Source: AA29 sp041481445
Lineage (GTDB): Bacteria; Acidobacteriota; Vicinamibacteria; Fen-336
Direction: 5' to 3'
NCBI GenBank assembly: GCA_041481445.1
Contig: JBGPBV010000003.1
Coordinates: 38,743 to 102,742 of the forward strand
DNA: 64,000 nt
Shown piece after piece: positions 6,733-16,234 of the stretch. Position numbers and translations under genes: made by a program. Each line of letters begins with the position of its first letter. Positions within the stretch are counted from its first letter, which is position 1. The notes below the pieces were generated by a model that was not told the DNA's origin, ran no database searches, and saw nothing but the letters and a program-made list of their open reading frames with translations.

Positions 6733-8973
6733 ATGCCCAAGAGAGAGAAGTTCGGGAAGTTCGTGCTCCTCGAGGAGATCGAGGCTTCGGGGCTCGGCAC
6801 GGAGTACCGCGCGGCCAAGCTGGGCGCCAGCGGGCTGGACAAGATCGTCACCGTCCTCCGTGTCCGGCCCGACCTCTCCGCCAACGCGGAGACGGTCAAG
6901 AGCCTGATGGAGCAGGTGAAGTTCGCGGCCCAGCTCCAGAACCCCAACATCGTGAAGCTCTACGGGGTCGGCAAGGTGCCCAACGTCGACGCCTCCTTCT
7001 ACATCTCGCACGAGTTCATCGAGGGCAAGAGCCTCCAGTCCGTGTTCGCGCGGGGCCGCCAGGAGGGCTTCCCGTTCTCGGTGGACCACGGCCTGCTCAT
7101 CGCGAGCAAGGTGTGCGCCGCCCTCGAGTACGCGCACGGCCGCAAGACGGAGGGCGGGGCGCGGTACTTCCACGGGATGGTGACCCCGGCCAACGTGATC
7201 GTGTCCTACGAGGGCGAGGTGCGTACGCGCGGGTTCGGCTATTGGCCGGCCCGGCTGCGCGAGGCGGGCGGCCTCACCCCCGAGGAGATGCTCTACCTCG
7301 CGCCCGAGCAGGCCGCCGGCGGCATGGGCGACACGCGCTCGGACATCTTCTCGGTGGGCGCGTTCCTGTTCCAGATGCTGACGGGCGAGCGATTCTTCCC
7401 GGAAGGACGCGCGGTGGACTACGCCAAGCGCCTGGCCGAGGCCAAGCTCCTCAACCCCACCGGGGAGGACGACGCGCTGCCCAAGCCGATCCGCGAGATC
7501 CTGCGGCGCTCGCTGACCCAGGACCCCGCCGCGCGCTTCGCCGAGGTCCCGGAGCTGCGCAAGGCGGTGGACACGCTGCTCTTCTCCGGCGACTTCGCCC
7601 CCACCACCTTCAACCTCGCCTTCTTCATGCACTCGCTGTTCCGCGAGGACATCGACCGGGAGTCGAAGGCCCTCAAGGAGGAGAAGGAGGCGAACTACGC
7701 CGAGTACGTCACCGAGGACGTGCGCTCGGCGCCCGCCACCCTGACCGCCATCCCGGTCCCGACCGCGGCGGAGATCGCGGCGGCGGGGGCGACGATGGTG
7801 GCGTCCGCGCCTCCGGCCACTCCGGCGGTGCCGGTGCCCGCGGCGGCCGCCACTGCGCGGCCGGCCCACGCGGAATCGCACACGGCGGCGCCGCTGCCCC
7901 TCATACCGCCACCCCCCGCTCCCGTCCACGCGAAGGCCCACGCGCCCGCGGCCGCCACCACGCACGCCGCCGCCTCCGGCGAGGCCCATGCCACCCCCGC
8001 CGCCGGCGGCCACGGCGCGCACGCGGCGACCGGGGGCGCGGCCGGACACGCCCCCGCGCATCCGCCGGACGCCGCCACCTCCCGCGAGGCCGCCGCCGGG
8101 CTCACCTTCCACAAGGACGGCGGCGCCCGCAGCAAGGCGCCGCTCCTGGGCGGCCTGGCCGCCGTGCTCCTGATCGGCGTGGTCGCGGTGTTCGTCGTGC
8201 GCAGCCGGAGCGCGGCCGTGCCTCCGCCCACCACGCTGCCGCCGCCGACCACGATGAGCGCGGAGATGGTGGCGCTGGCGCAGAAGGCCAAGGAGCTGGA
8301 GGAGAAGCTCCAGTCCCTGGAGGCGGAGAAGGCGGCGGCGGCGGCCAAGGCGGAAGAGGAGGCGAAGAAGAAGCTCGAGGCCCAGGCCAAGGCGCGTGGA
8401 CAGGCGGTGGATCCGGAGGCGCTGGCCCGCGCGCAGGAGGATGCGCGCAAGAAGGCGCAGGCGGAGCAGGAGCGCAAGGCCCAGGCGGAGCGCAAGCGGC
8501 TGGAGGAGGAGCAGAGGCTGGCCGAGGAGCAGCTCGCGGAAGAGCAGCGCCGGGCGGAGGAGGCGCGCGCGGCGGCGGCGGCCGCCGCCACCACCCAGCC
8601 GCCCGCCCCCACGACGCTGGCCGCGGCCACGCCGCCGCCCCCGACGGCTCCTCCGGCGACCAAGCCGGGCGCCCTCGTGGACGTCAACGAGCCGGGCGTG
8701 ATCGCGCCGGTAGCGGTGAACAAGCCCGGCCTCGCCTACCCGCCCATCGCGCTGCGCCAGCGCATCGAGGGCAAGGTGGACCTGAGCGTCCTCGTCGACG
8801 AGCGGGGCGGAGTGAGCGACGCGCGCGTGGTGAGCGGCGCGGGCGGGAAGTCTGGCCTCAACGAGGCGGCCAGCGACTACGTGAAGCGCTGGAAGTTCCG
8901 GCCGGCGACCAAGGACGGGGTGGCGGTGAAGACGTGGACGCCCGTGAGCGTTGTCTTCATGCTTCCGAGATGA
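6733..8973 (+). CDS. Pseudokinase-TonB fusion protein
   Basis: A 746-residue protein. Residues 8-290 have the Ser/Thr kinase fold with the APE-like APEQ (190-193) and DIFSVG (204-209) elements. The beta-3 lysine is missing (VTVLRV), the HRDxKxxN loop reads HGMVTPAN (147-154) and DFG reads GFG (167-169). An Ala/His/Pro-rich linker follows, then one membrane helix (about 470-490), a long charged coiled coil (about 510-610) and a TonB C-terminal domain (about 650-746; YPPIALRQRIEGKVDLSV, WKFRPA). The ATG at 6733 was preferred to a GTG at 6667 because the fold starts at FGKFVLLEEI. It probably transmits cytoplasmic binding to the envelope without catalysis. Confidence 0.85.
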   Translation: MPKREKFGKFVLLEEIEASGLGTEYRAAKLGASGLDKIVTVLRVRPDLSANAETVKSLMEQVKFAAQLQNPNIVKLYGVGKVPNVDASFYISHEFIEGKSLQSVFARGRQEGFPFSVDHGLLIASKVCAALEYAHGRKTEGGARYFHGMVTPANVIVSYEGEVRTRGFGYWPARLREAGGLTPEEMLYLAPEQAAGGMGDTRSDIFSVGAFLFQMLTGERFFPEGRAVDYAKRLAEAKLLNPTGEDDALPKPIREILRRSLTQDPAARFAEVPELRKAVDTLLFSGDFAPTTFNLAFFMHSLFREDIDRESKALKEEKEANYAEYVTEDVRSAPATLTAIPVPTAAEIAAAGATMVASAPPATPAVPVPAAAATARPAHAESHTAAPLPLIPPPPAPVHAKAHAPAAATTHAAASGEAHATPAAGGHGAHAATGGAAGHAPAHPPDAATSREAAAGLTFHKDGGARSKAPLLGGLAAVLLIGVVAVFVVRSRSAAVPPPTTLPPPTTMSAEMVALAQKAKELEEKLQSLEAEKAAAAAKAEEEAKKKLEAQAKARGQAVDPEALARAQEDARKKAQAEQERKAQAERKRLEEEQRLAEEQLAEEQRRAEEARAAAAAAATTQPPAPTTLAAATPPPPTAPPATKPGALVDVNEPGVIAPVAVNKPGLAYPPIALRQRIEGKVDLSVLVDERGGVSDARVVSGAGGKSGLNEAASDYVKRWKFRPATKDGVAVKTWTPVSVVFMLPR

Positions 8974-9010
8974 TCGCCGCCGCGCGGGCAGCGCGGGGGC
9001 GCATCAATTG

Positions 9011-9040
9011 AAAACGGGGCCGCGCGGCCCGCGCGGCCCC
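9011..9040 (-). terminator. Intrinsic terminator of groESL
   Basis: Read on the minus strand, an 11-bp perfect G/C stem (9016-9026 with 9030-9040, three-base loop) is followed by GTTTTCAATT. It lies 18 bases past the groEL stop, as expected for a factor-independent terminator. Confidence 0.8.
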
Positions 9041-9057
9041 GGACCGGTCAACGAGAA

Positions 9058-10692
<1,635 letters not shown>

Positions 10693-10718
10693 TTCGAACG
10701 GATCTCCTTTGCTTTCGG

Positions 10719-11006
10719 TTAGCCGAGAATCGCCAGGACCTCGTCCTCGCGGAGGATGAGGTACTCCTGGCCGTCGATCTTGATGTCGGTGCCCGAGTAC
10801 TTGCCGAAGAGCACGCGGTCGCCCTTCTTGACGTCCATGGCGACCTTGGTGCCGTTCTCGAGGATCTTGCCGTTGCCGGCGGCGATCACTTCACCCTCTT
10901 GGGGCTTCTCCTTGGCGGTATCGGGGATGATGATCCCGCCCTTGACGGTCTCCTTCTCCTCGATGCGCCGGACCAGCAGGCGGTCATGCAGCGGACGCAC
11001 GTTCAT
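10719..11006 (-). CDS. groES: Co-chaperonin GroES
   Basis: A 95-residue GroES with the conserved opening MNVRPLHDRLLVRR and mobile loop containing KGGIIIPD. The start at 11006 was chosen because the family begins there and AAAGGAGATGG lies just upstream; an in-frame extension to 11075 would run into the 5' leader next to the CIRCE element. It forms the heptameric lid of GroEL. Expression should be heat-inducible through HrcA. Confidence 0.98.
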   Translation of the reverse strand: MNVRPLHDRLLVRRIEEKETVKGGIIIPDTAKEKPQEGEVIAAGNGKILENGTKVAMDVKKGDRVLFGKYSGTDIKIDGQEYLILREDEVLAILG

Positions 11007-11079
11007 ACGGATCCCATCTCCTTTATCGTGAGTGGATTGTGAGGCGAGGGTCCACCGGCCCCGGACGGCGGGCACGGTC

Positions 11080-11106
11080 TTAGCACTCTCGCCTTGCGAG
11101 TGCCAA
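11080..11106 (-). promoter_or_regulatory. CIRCE operator (HrcA site)
   Basis: TTAGCACTC at 11080-11088 and GAGTGCCAA at 11098-11106 are separated by exactly nine bases. This matches the CIRCE consensus TTAGCACTC-N9-GAGTGCTAA with one mismatch. It overlaps the end of the -10 box and the expected start site, so bound HrcA would block groESL transcription until heat stress. No hrcA gene is in the window. Confidence 0.96.
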
Positions 11107-11134
11107 ATATAGGCAGATCCGGCGGCGGTGTCAA
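11106..11134 (-). promoter_or_regulatory. Sigma-70 type promoter of groESL
   Basis: On the minus strand, a perfect TTGACA (11134-11129) is spaced by 17 bases from TATATT (11111-11106). The CIRCE operator follows directly. This is one of the best vegetative promoter matches in the window. Confidence 0.92.
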
Positions 11135-11177
11135 GCGACCTGGCCGGCTCGGCCGCCGCCTGCGCGGCGGCTCCGCC

Positions 11178-11381
11178 CTAGACGCCCAGCTTGTACTCCT
11201 CGATCTTCTTGCCGAGCGTGTTGCGATGGATCTTCAGGTCTTTGGCCGCCCGCGAGAGGTTGCCGCGATGCCGCTGCAGCACCCGCAGGATGAAGCGCTT
11301 CTCGAACTCCCGACGCGCGTCGGAGAACAGGATGCCCTTGTCGATCATCTCGGAGACGAGTGTGTCGAGCTGCTGCTTCAC
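11178..11381 (-). CDS. Small Fis-type helix-turn-helix protein
   Basis: A 67-residue protein consisting almost only of a Fis-family DNA-binding domain. The C-terminal half (NLSRAAKDLKIHRNTLGKKI) is the helix-turn-helix seen at the end of NtrC-type regulators and in Fis. It has no receiver or AAA+ domain. It lies 109 bases after purC in the same direction. It could be a nucleoid-associated regulator or a degenerate NtrC output domain; its targets are unknown. Confidence 0.85.
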   Translation of the reverse strand: MKQQLDTLVSEMIDKGILFSDARREFEKRFILRVLQRHRGNLSRAAKDLKIHRNTLGKKIEEYKLGV

Positions 11382-11490
11382 GGAATGTCGCTCCCTCGGT
11401 CCGCGGCCGCTGCCGCAGGGAGCGGCGGGCCGTTGGTTCTCGAAGCCGCGCGAGTGTGCGCCACGGCCGGCTCTCCGGCGGTGACGGTGC

Positions 11491-12435
11491 TCACCGCTTC
11501 GCTCCGCTCGAATCGCCCGTCTGCGTAACGGGAAAGAGCGGAGCGCCGGTGAGGCGCGCGTAGGCCTCGAGGTACTTTTCTCGAGTTCGGGTCACCACAT
11601 CTTCCGGTAGGGGGGGGCCCGGAGGACGCTTGTCCCAGTCCAGTGTTTCCAGGTAGTCGCGAACGTATTGCTTGTCGAAGCTCGGTTGCGCCTGGCCGGG
11701 ACGGTAGGCATCCGCCGGCCAGAAGCGCGACGAGTCCGGCGTGAAGGCCTCGTCGATCCACACCACGCGTCCCTCGCTCGTCCCGAACTCCAGCTTGGTG
11801 TCGGCGAGGAGGATGCCGCGGCTCTCCGCGTGAGCGCGCGCGCGGCGGTACAGCGCAAGGGTGAGGTCGCGCAGCTCGGCGGCGCGCGCCCCCCCCACGA
11901 TGCCGGCCATCTGCTCGAACGAGATGTTCTCGTCGTGGCCCGCCTCCGCCTTGGTCGAGGGAGTGAAGACCGGCTCCTCGAGCCGGTCCGACTCGCGCAG
12001 CCCGGGCGGCAGCGGGATCCCGCACACCGCGCCCGTCCGCCGGTAGTCCTTCCATCCCGAGCCGGCCAGGTACCCGCGTACGACGCACTCGACCGGGAAC
12101 GGCTCCGTCTTGGCCACGATCATCGAGCGGCCCTCGAGCTGATCGCGCCGCGCGTGCAGCTCCCGCGGGTACTGGCCGAGGTCCGCGGTGATCACGTGGT
12201 TCGGCACGGCCTCGGCCAGGAGACGGAACCAGAAGAGCGAGAGCTGGGTGAGCACCGTGCCCTTGGCCGGGATGGGCGTGGGGAGCACGACGTCGAAGGC
12301 GCTCAGGCGGTCGGTGGCGACGATGAGCAGCCGGTCACCGAGGTCGTAGACGTCGCGCACCTTGCCGCGCCGCCAGAGCGGAAGGTCCGGTATCGACGTC
12401 TGGCTGAGGGTCGACGAAGCGTCGAGGGTGTTCAT
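11491..12435 (-). CDS. purC: SAICAR synthetase (PurC)
   Basis: Phosphoribosylaminoimidazole-succinocarboxamide synthase, 314 residues, of the longer Ade1-like type. It catalyses the ATP-dependent joining of CAIR and aspartate in purine synthesis. Visible family motifs are GKVRDVYDLGDRLLIVATDRLS near the N-terminus, ECVVRGYLAGSGWKDY, and LADTKLEFG with WIDEAFTPDSSRFW. The ATG at 12435 was chosen; a GTG 48 bases upstream is also open, and neither has a strong ribosome site. No other pur gene is adjacent. Confidence 0.95.
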   Translation of the reverse strand: MNTLDASSTLSQTSIPDLPLWRRGKVRDVYDLGDRLLIVATDRLSAFDVVLPTPIPAKGTVLTQLSLFWFRLLAEAVPNHVITADLGQYPRELHARRDQLEGRSMIVAKTEPFPVECVVRGYLAGSGWKDYRRTGAVCGIPLPPGLRESDRLEEPVFTPSTKAEAGHDENISFEQMAGIVGGARAAELRDLTLALYRRARAHAESRGILLADTKLEFGTSEGRVVWIDEAFTPDSSRFWPADAYRPGQAQPSFDKQYVRDYLETLDWDKRPPGPPLPEDVVTRTREKYLEAYARLTGAPLFPVTQTGDSSGAKR

Positions 12436-12597
12436 GGCCGACAAGTCGCCGCGAGGAATTCGTTTCCTCGATCCCAGTCTCACCTGAGTGGGAGGGGCGG
12501 GAGTCTAATGGAAGGAAGAATCCCAACGCAAGAGAGATTTTTCCCGACGCCGGCGGCGGCGAGCGCGCGAGGCGCGACGCGCGTCCGCGACGCGCGC

Positions 12598-14001
12598 CTA
12601 GGGCGTCTTCTGCGCGACCGCGGACGCGCCGCGCAGATGCACGTCGCCGTGCGTGGTGGAGAGCACGACCGGGCTCCCGCCGCCGCCGAAGGATGCGGTG
12701 AGCTTGCCCGTGCCTACCTCCGTCGCGTTGAGCCCGGGTACGTCGGTGGTGATCTCGCCGCGCTCCGCGGTCGCCTGCACGTCGATGCGGCTCCCGGCCG
12801 GGATCTCCAGCTCGATGGCGCCGTGGGTCGCCGTCACCTTCACCGCGGCCAGGATCGCGCCCGTGGGGGCCAGGCGCACCGCGGACCGCTCCGCGATCAC
12901 CTCGACCGGCCCCCGGAAGCCCTCGAGCTCGACCTCGTCGCCGGAGACGCGCACCTGCGCGCCCTTCTCGAGATCGCGCGCGTGGAGCCCGCCGTGGCTC
13001 ACCACCACCGTGGCCGGCCCTCCGATCCGGGTGAGCGTGACGTCGTCGAAGGTGGCCCTGGCCTCCACCGCGCCCCTCACGTCGATGAGGACGACCGCCC
13101 CGTGCTCGCTGTGCACGGACGCGTCACCCCCCACCTTCTCGAGGGTCGCGCCGTCGAAGGTCGTCTCCACGGTGGCGCGGCCGGTCACGTCGGTGGCCCG
13201 CACCGACCCGTGCTGCGCGTGCGCCTCGAGGTCGCCGCGCACCGTCTCCACCGCGACCTCGCCGTTCGTGTTGCTCACGACGAGGCCGCCCGTCCGGGAG
13301 GCCTTGACCTCGCCGTGCTGGGCGTCGAGGGTGACGCGCCCGTCCACGTCCTCCACGACGACGTCGCCGTGGCGGCCGGTGACCTTGACGTCGCCCTTGA
13401 CGTTGCCGACGTGCACGTCGCCGTGGCGCGACTGGATCTCCACCGGCCCCGCCACGCGCTCCACGCGCACGGAGTCGAAGGAAGAGGTGATGTCGGCCCG
13501 CGCCACGTCCGAGACCTCGACCCGGCCGTGCTCGTTCGCCAGCTTCACCGGCGTGCCCGGCGGCACCACGACGTCGAGGTGGGTCTCGAACCCCACCTCC
13601 GGTTCCGCCGACGCCACCCGCTCGAGCTCGGCCCGGTTGGTCGAGATGCGCAGGGCCTCGCCCTCCCGGCGCGCCTGGATCTGGATGCGGTCGGCGTAGG
13701 CGCGGGCCTTCTCCTCCGTCCCGAGGTACACGACCTTGCGCAGGACGACCTTGACCTCGCCCGCGGCGCCCTGCACCACCTTCACCGCCCCGAACGTGTT
13801 CTCGATCTCCACCGGCGTCGCCGCCGCCACCGTCTCCGTCTGCTCGGCGGTGAAGCTGAACGAAGGACCGTCGAAGCGGCCATTGTGGACGAACCAGCCC
13901 CAGCCGCCGGGGCCGAGGTGGTTGCGCACGCGCCAGGCCGTCTCCACCGTGGAGCCGAAGGCGAGGATGAGGATCAGCAGACCGAGCTTGCTCGCCTTCA
14001 T
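12598..14001 (-). CDS. DUF4097-type beta-helix envelope protein
   Basis: A 467-residue protein with an N-terminal signal or membrane helix (about residues 5-20), followed by many short beta repeats of the type HGDVHVGNVKGDVKVTGRHGDV. This resembles the DUF4097 family of beta-helical putative adhesins. It is the last gene of the ECF sigma/anti-sigma operon and starts one base after the upstream stop. In such operons the DUF4097 and small LiaI-like membrane proteins are thought to monitor or reinforce the envelope. The exact role is unproven. Confidence 0.8.
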   Translation of the reverse strand: MKASKLGLLILILAFGSTVETAWRVRNHLGPGGWGWFVHNGRFDGPSFSFTAEQTETVAAATPVEIENTFGAVKVVQGAAGEVKVVLRKVVYLGTEEKARAYADRIQIQARREGEALRISTNRAELERVASAEPEVGFETHLDVVVPPGTPVKLANEHGRVEVSDVARADITSSFDSVRVERVAGPVEIQSRHGDVHVGNVKGDVKVTGRHGDVVVEDVDGRVTLDAQHGEVKASRTGGLVVSNTNGEVAVETVRGDLEAHAQHGSVRATDVTGRATVETTFDGATLEKVGGDASVHSEHGAVVLIDVRGAVEARATFDDVTLTRIGGPATVVVSHGGLHARDLEKGAQVRVSGDEVELEGFRGPVEVIAERSAVRLAPTGAILAAVKVTATHGAIELEIPAGSRIDVQATAERGEITTDVPGLNATEVGTGKLTASFGGGGSPVVLSTTHGDVHLRGASAVAQKTP

Positions 14002-14002
14002 G

Positions 14003-14200
14003 TCAGGACCTCCTCGCCTCGCGATCGAGGACGAAGGCCACGAGCTCGAGCACGCCCCACACCACGAGCGTGGCCGGCCACCAGGCGCGCAGCGTCCCCA
14101 GCAGGTCGATGCGGCCGGCGTTGCCGAGGAGCCAGGCCACCCCGATCGCGATCAGGGACAGACCGAGCACCAGCGTCTCGGGCCTAAAGGGACGGGCCAT
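14003..14200 (-). CDS. LiaI/LiaF-like two-helix membrane protein
   Basis: A 65-residue protein with two hydrophobic helices (about residues 10-27 and 38-58). It contains LGLSLIAIGVAWLLGNAG, which resembles the LiaI-LiaF transmembrane region (DUF5668-like). It overlaps the preceding gene by 17 bases and is followed one base later by the DUF4097 gene, so the three are translationally coupled. Role inferred: membrane partner of the envelope-stress module. Confidence 0.75.
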   Translation of the reverse strand: MARPFRPETLVLGLSLIAIGVAWLLGNAGRIDLLGTLRAWWPATLVVWGVLELVAFVLDREARRS

Positions 14201-14708
14201 CGCCGGTCTTGCGCGGCACGGACCGCCGGAGGAAGAGGAGGCCGGCCGCGATGAGGAGGATGGGCCAGTAGCGGACGACCGCGGCGAGCTGCAGCCAGCC
14301 GAGGTTGTTGAAGAGGAGGAGCACGCCCATCGCGGCCAGCCCGATCCCCCACCACGGCGATTCGGCGTCGTCCTCCGCGACCGCCTTCGTGCCGCGCTCG
14401 TTGATGAGGACCGCGCTGCGGAAGGCGTCGATCATGTTCGCGAAGATGAGGAAGGGGAGGAAGATCGCGAAGGGCAGGACGTGGCCCTCGGTGATGAGGT
14501 AGATCGTGCCCGAGAAGCCCACGAAGAACGTGACGCCCTTTGCCACCTGGCCGTTGTAGATCTGGCCGAGGCCGGGCATCACGAGCGAGAGCAGCAGCCC
14601 CACCCACGGCATCTTGAGGGCAGGGGCGGCGGCTCGCGCAGGGGCGGCGGGCGGGGCCGGAGGCAGGGACGGAACCTCTCCGGTCGGGATGACTTCGGGA
14701 CTGCTCAT
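14184..14708 (-). CDS. Multi-pass membrane protein of envelope-stress operon
   Basis: A 174-residue protein with a Pro/Ala-rich N-terminal tail (about residues 1-30) and four or five hydrophobic helices. The first contains LSLVMPGLGQIYNGQ, a motif common in small TM2-like or DUF5683-like membrane proteins; the last two resemble LiaF-type helices. The ATG at 14708 is preceded by AGGAGAG and was preferred to an upstream in-frame start at 14759. It lies between the anti-sigma factor and the LiaI-like gene. Confidence 0.8.
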   Translation of the reverse strand: MSSPEVIPTGEVPSLPPAPPAAPARAAAPALKMPWVGLLLSLVMPGLGQIYNGQVAKGVTFFVGFSGTIYLITEGHVLPFAIFLPFLIFANMIDAFRSAVLINERGTKAVAEDDAESPWWGIGLAAMGVLLLFNNLGWLQLAAVVRYWPILLIAAGLLFLRRSVPRKTGDGPSL

Positions 14709-14765
14709 CGGCTCAGCTCTCCTTCTGCCAGGGGGCCAGGTGCGGGCGGCCCCGTTCATTCGACG

Positions 14766-15482
14766 TCATACGCTTGTACGCGCCGCCTTCGGGCGCGGTT
14801 CAGATCTTTCCGCCGGCGCGGGAGCGGCGTCTCCGGCCCGGCGCACGGCGCCCATGGCGGCTTCGCTCTTCTTGTCGCCCTTGGACTGTTCGGTCTGGCG
14901 CCGCTCGATCAGCCGCCGGTAGTCGTCCACGCGCTCGTTCACGCGGTCCAGCCGTCCCTCGAAGGCGGTGGCGATCACCACCCGCAGGAGGCGGAGGTCC
15001 TCGACCAGGCGCTCCTTCCTCTCCACGACGTACACGGTGGCGTCCGAGATCCTCTGGGCCACGCGCGAGCGGGTGGGGGTGCCCGGGACCGATCCGGCCG
15101 CCATCACCAGCCCCGCGGTGAGCGCGATCGCGAACGCGGCCGCGATGGCCTGCACCGCGAACGGGACCTCGGAGAGCCATCCCGCGCCCGTGGCCACCGC
15201 CTGGGCCCAGGCCCGCGTGCGGGCCGGGCGCGCCGGCGGCGCCGGCTGTGGCCGCGCCGCCGCCCAGCTCGCGCGGGCCACTCGGTCGGCGAGGTCGGCC
15301 GCGGGCCCGATGGCGGGCACGCGCAGCAGCTCCATCACGTCGGAGAGGGCCGCCTCGAGCTCGCGGCAGTCCGGGCAGCCGGAGAGGTGGGCGGCGAGCT
15401 CGGCCGCGAGCACGCTTTCGAGCGCGCCCTCGACGTGATCCGAGAGCAGCTCCGCCGCGCGGTCACAGCTCATCGCGGTCAC
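14766..15482 (-). CDS. Anti-sigma factor with zinc-finger domain
   Basis: A 238-residue membrane anti-sigma factor. The N-terminal domain carries the ZAS motif HxxxCxxC (H32, C36, C39 from the GTG start). One membrane helix is predicted at about residues 108-130, followed by an extracytoplasmic charged helical region. The GTG at 15482 overlaps the sigma-factor stop by GTGA, a style common in this window; an ATG nine bases later is equally possible. It would sequester the adjacent ECF sigma factor until an envelope signal triggers its release. Confidence 0.88.
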   Translation of the reverse strand: MTAMSCDRAAELLSDHVEGALESVLAAELAAHLSGCPDCRELEAALSDVMELLRVPAIGPAADLADRVARASWAAARPQPAPPARPARTRAWAQAVATGAGWLSEVPFAVQAIAAAFAIALTAGLVMAAGSVPGTPTRSRVAQRISDATVYVVERKERLVEDLRLLRVVIATAFEGRLDRVNERVDDYRRLIERRQTEQSKGDKKSEAAMGAVRRAGDAAPAPAERSEPRPKAARTSV

Positions 15483-16204
15483 CGGGCGGCCTCGCCTTCG
15501 AGCTTCCGGCGCGCCGACAGCAGGCGCCGCGCCAGCTCGATCCGGCCGCGGTTGATCCGGCTCTTCACCGTCCCCAGCGGGATCTGCAGCGTGGAGGCCA
15601 CGTCCTCGTAGGAGAGGCCCTGCAGGTCGCAGAGCACGAGCGGCTCGCGCAGGTCCGCGGGCAGCGCCCGCAGCCCGCGATGCACGAGGCGCGCCTGGTC
15701 GGCGCGCTCGAGGGTGCGGAGCGGGCTCTCCTCGTGGGCGGGCTGCGCGTCGAGCACGGCGGGGTCGTCGACGCGCCGCATGCGCTCCTCGCGCCGCCGC
15801 CGGTAGTTGTCGATCGCGTGGTTGCGGGCCACGGTGCCCACCCAGGTCGAGAAGGCGCCGTCCGACTCGCGGTACCGGTCGAGGCTCTGGAAAACCTTCA
15901 CGAAGATGTCCTGGGTCAGGTCCTCCGCCTCGTCGACGCGGCCGACGAAGCGATATGCGATCCCGAACACGCGGCGCGTGTGGAGAGCCACCAGCTCCCG
16001 CCACGCCACCTCGTCCCCTTGCCGGCAGCGCGCGACGAGTCCCGTCTCACCGACCGTCAATGATCGCGCCCCTTGCTCGGGCAACGGGCCGTCTCTGAAG
16101 GCGTAACGCGCCGCAGGGCCTGCGGGTTCAACAATCTGCGCCACGGCCACGTTTGACCCACGCGCGGGCAGTGTAGTAGAGTCCCTCGCGCTCATCAAAC
16201 TCAA
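15479..16204 (-). CDS. ECF RNA polymerase sigma factor
   Basis: A 241-residue sigma-70 family factor of the ECF (RpoE-like) group. Region 2 contains DEAEDLTQDIFVKVFQSLDRY and region 4 contains GLSYEDVASTLQIPLGTVKSRI; region 3 is short or absent. The first about 50 residues are not conserved and the true start may be later (for example a GTG near codon 19). It is the first gene of the sigma/anti-sigma/membrane/DUF4097 operon and probably directs transcription of that operon and other envelope genes. Confidence 0.92.
   Translation of the reverse strand: MSLMSARDSTTLPARGSNVAVAQIVEPAGPAARYAFRDGPLPEQGARSLTVGETGLVARCRQGDEVAWRELVALHTRRVFGIAYRFVGRVDEAEDLTQDIFVKVFQSLDRYRESDGAFSTWVGTVARNHAIDNYRRRREERMRRVDDPAVLDAQPAHEESPLRTLERADQARLVHRGLRALPADLREPLVLCDLQGLSYEDVASTLQIPLGTVKSRINRGRIELARRLLSARRKLEGEAAR
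16153..16182 (+). promoter_or_regulatory. Candidate promoter of the flippase-nrdR operon
   Basis: TTGACC at 16153-16158 and TAGAGT at 16177-16182 are spaced by 18 bases. The site lies about 50 bases upstream of the flippase start and inside the N-terminal codons of the divergent sigma-factor ORF. This supports a later start for that sigma factor or overlapping divergent control. Confidence 0.4.
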
Positions 16205-16234
16205 GAGTCAAAAGCATTTGCGAGGAATTCCGAG

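Noticed and set aside
16205..16234. ECF-type autoregulatory promoter in the gap before the sigma factor
   Set aside because: A GGAATT-like box is present on the minus strand, but no convincing -10 partner at the right spacing.
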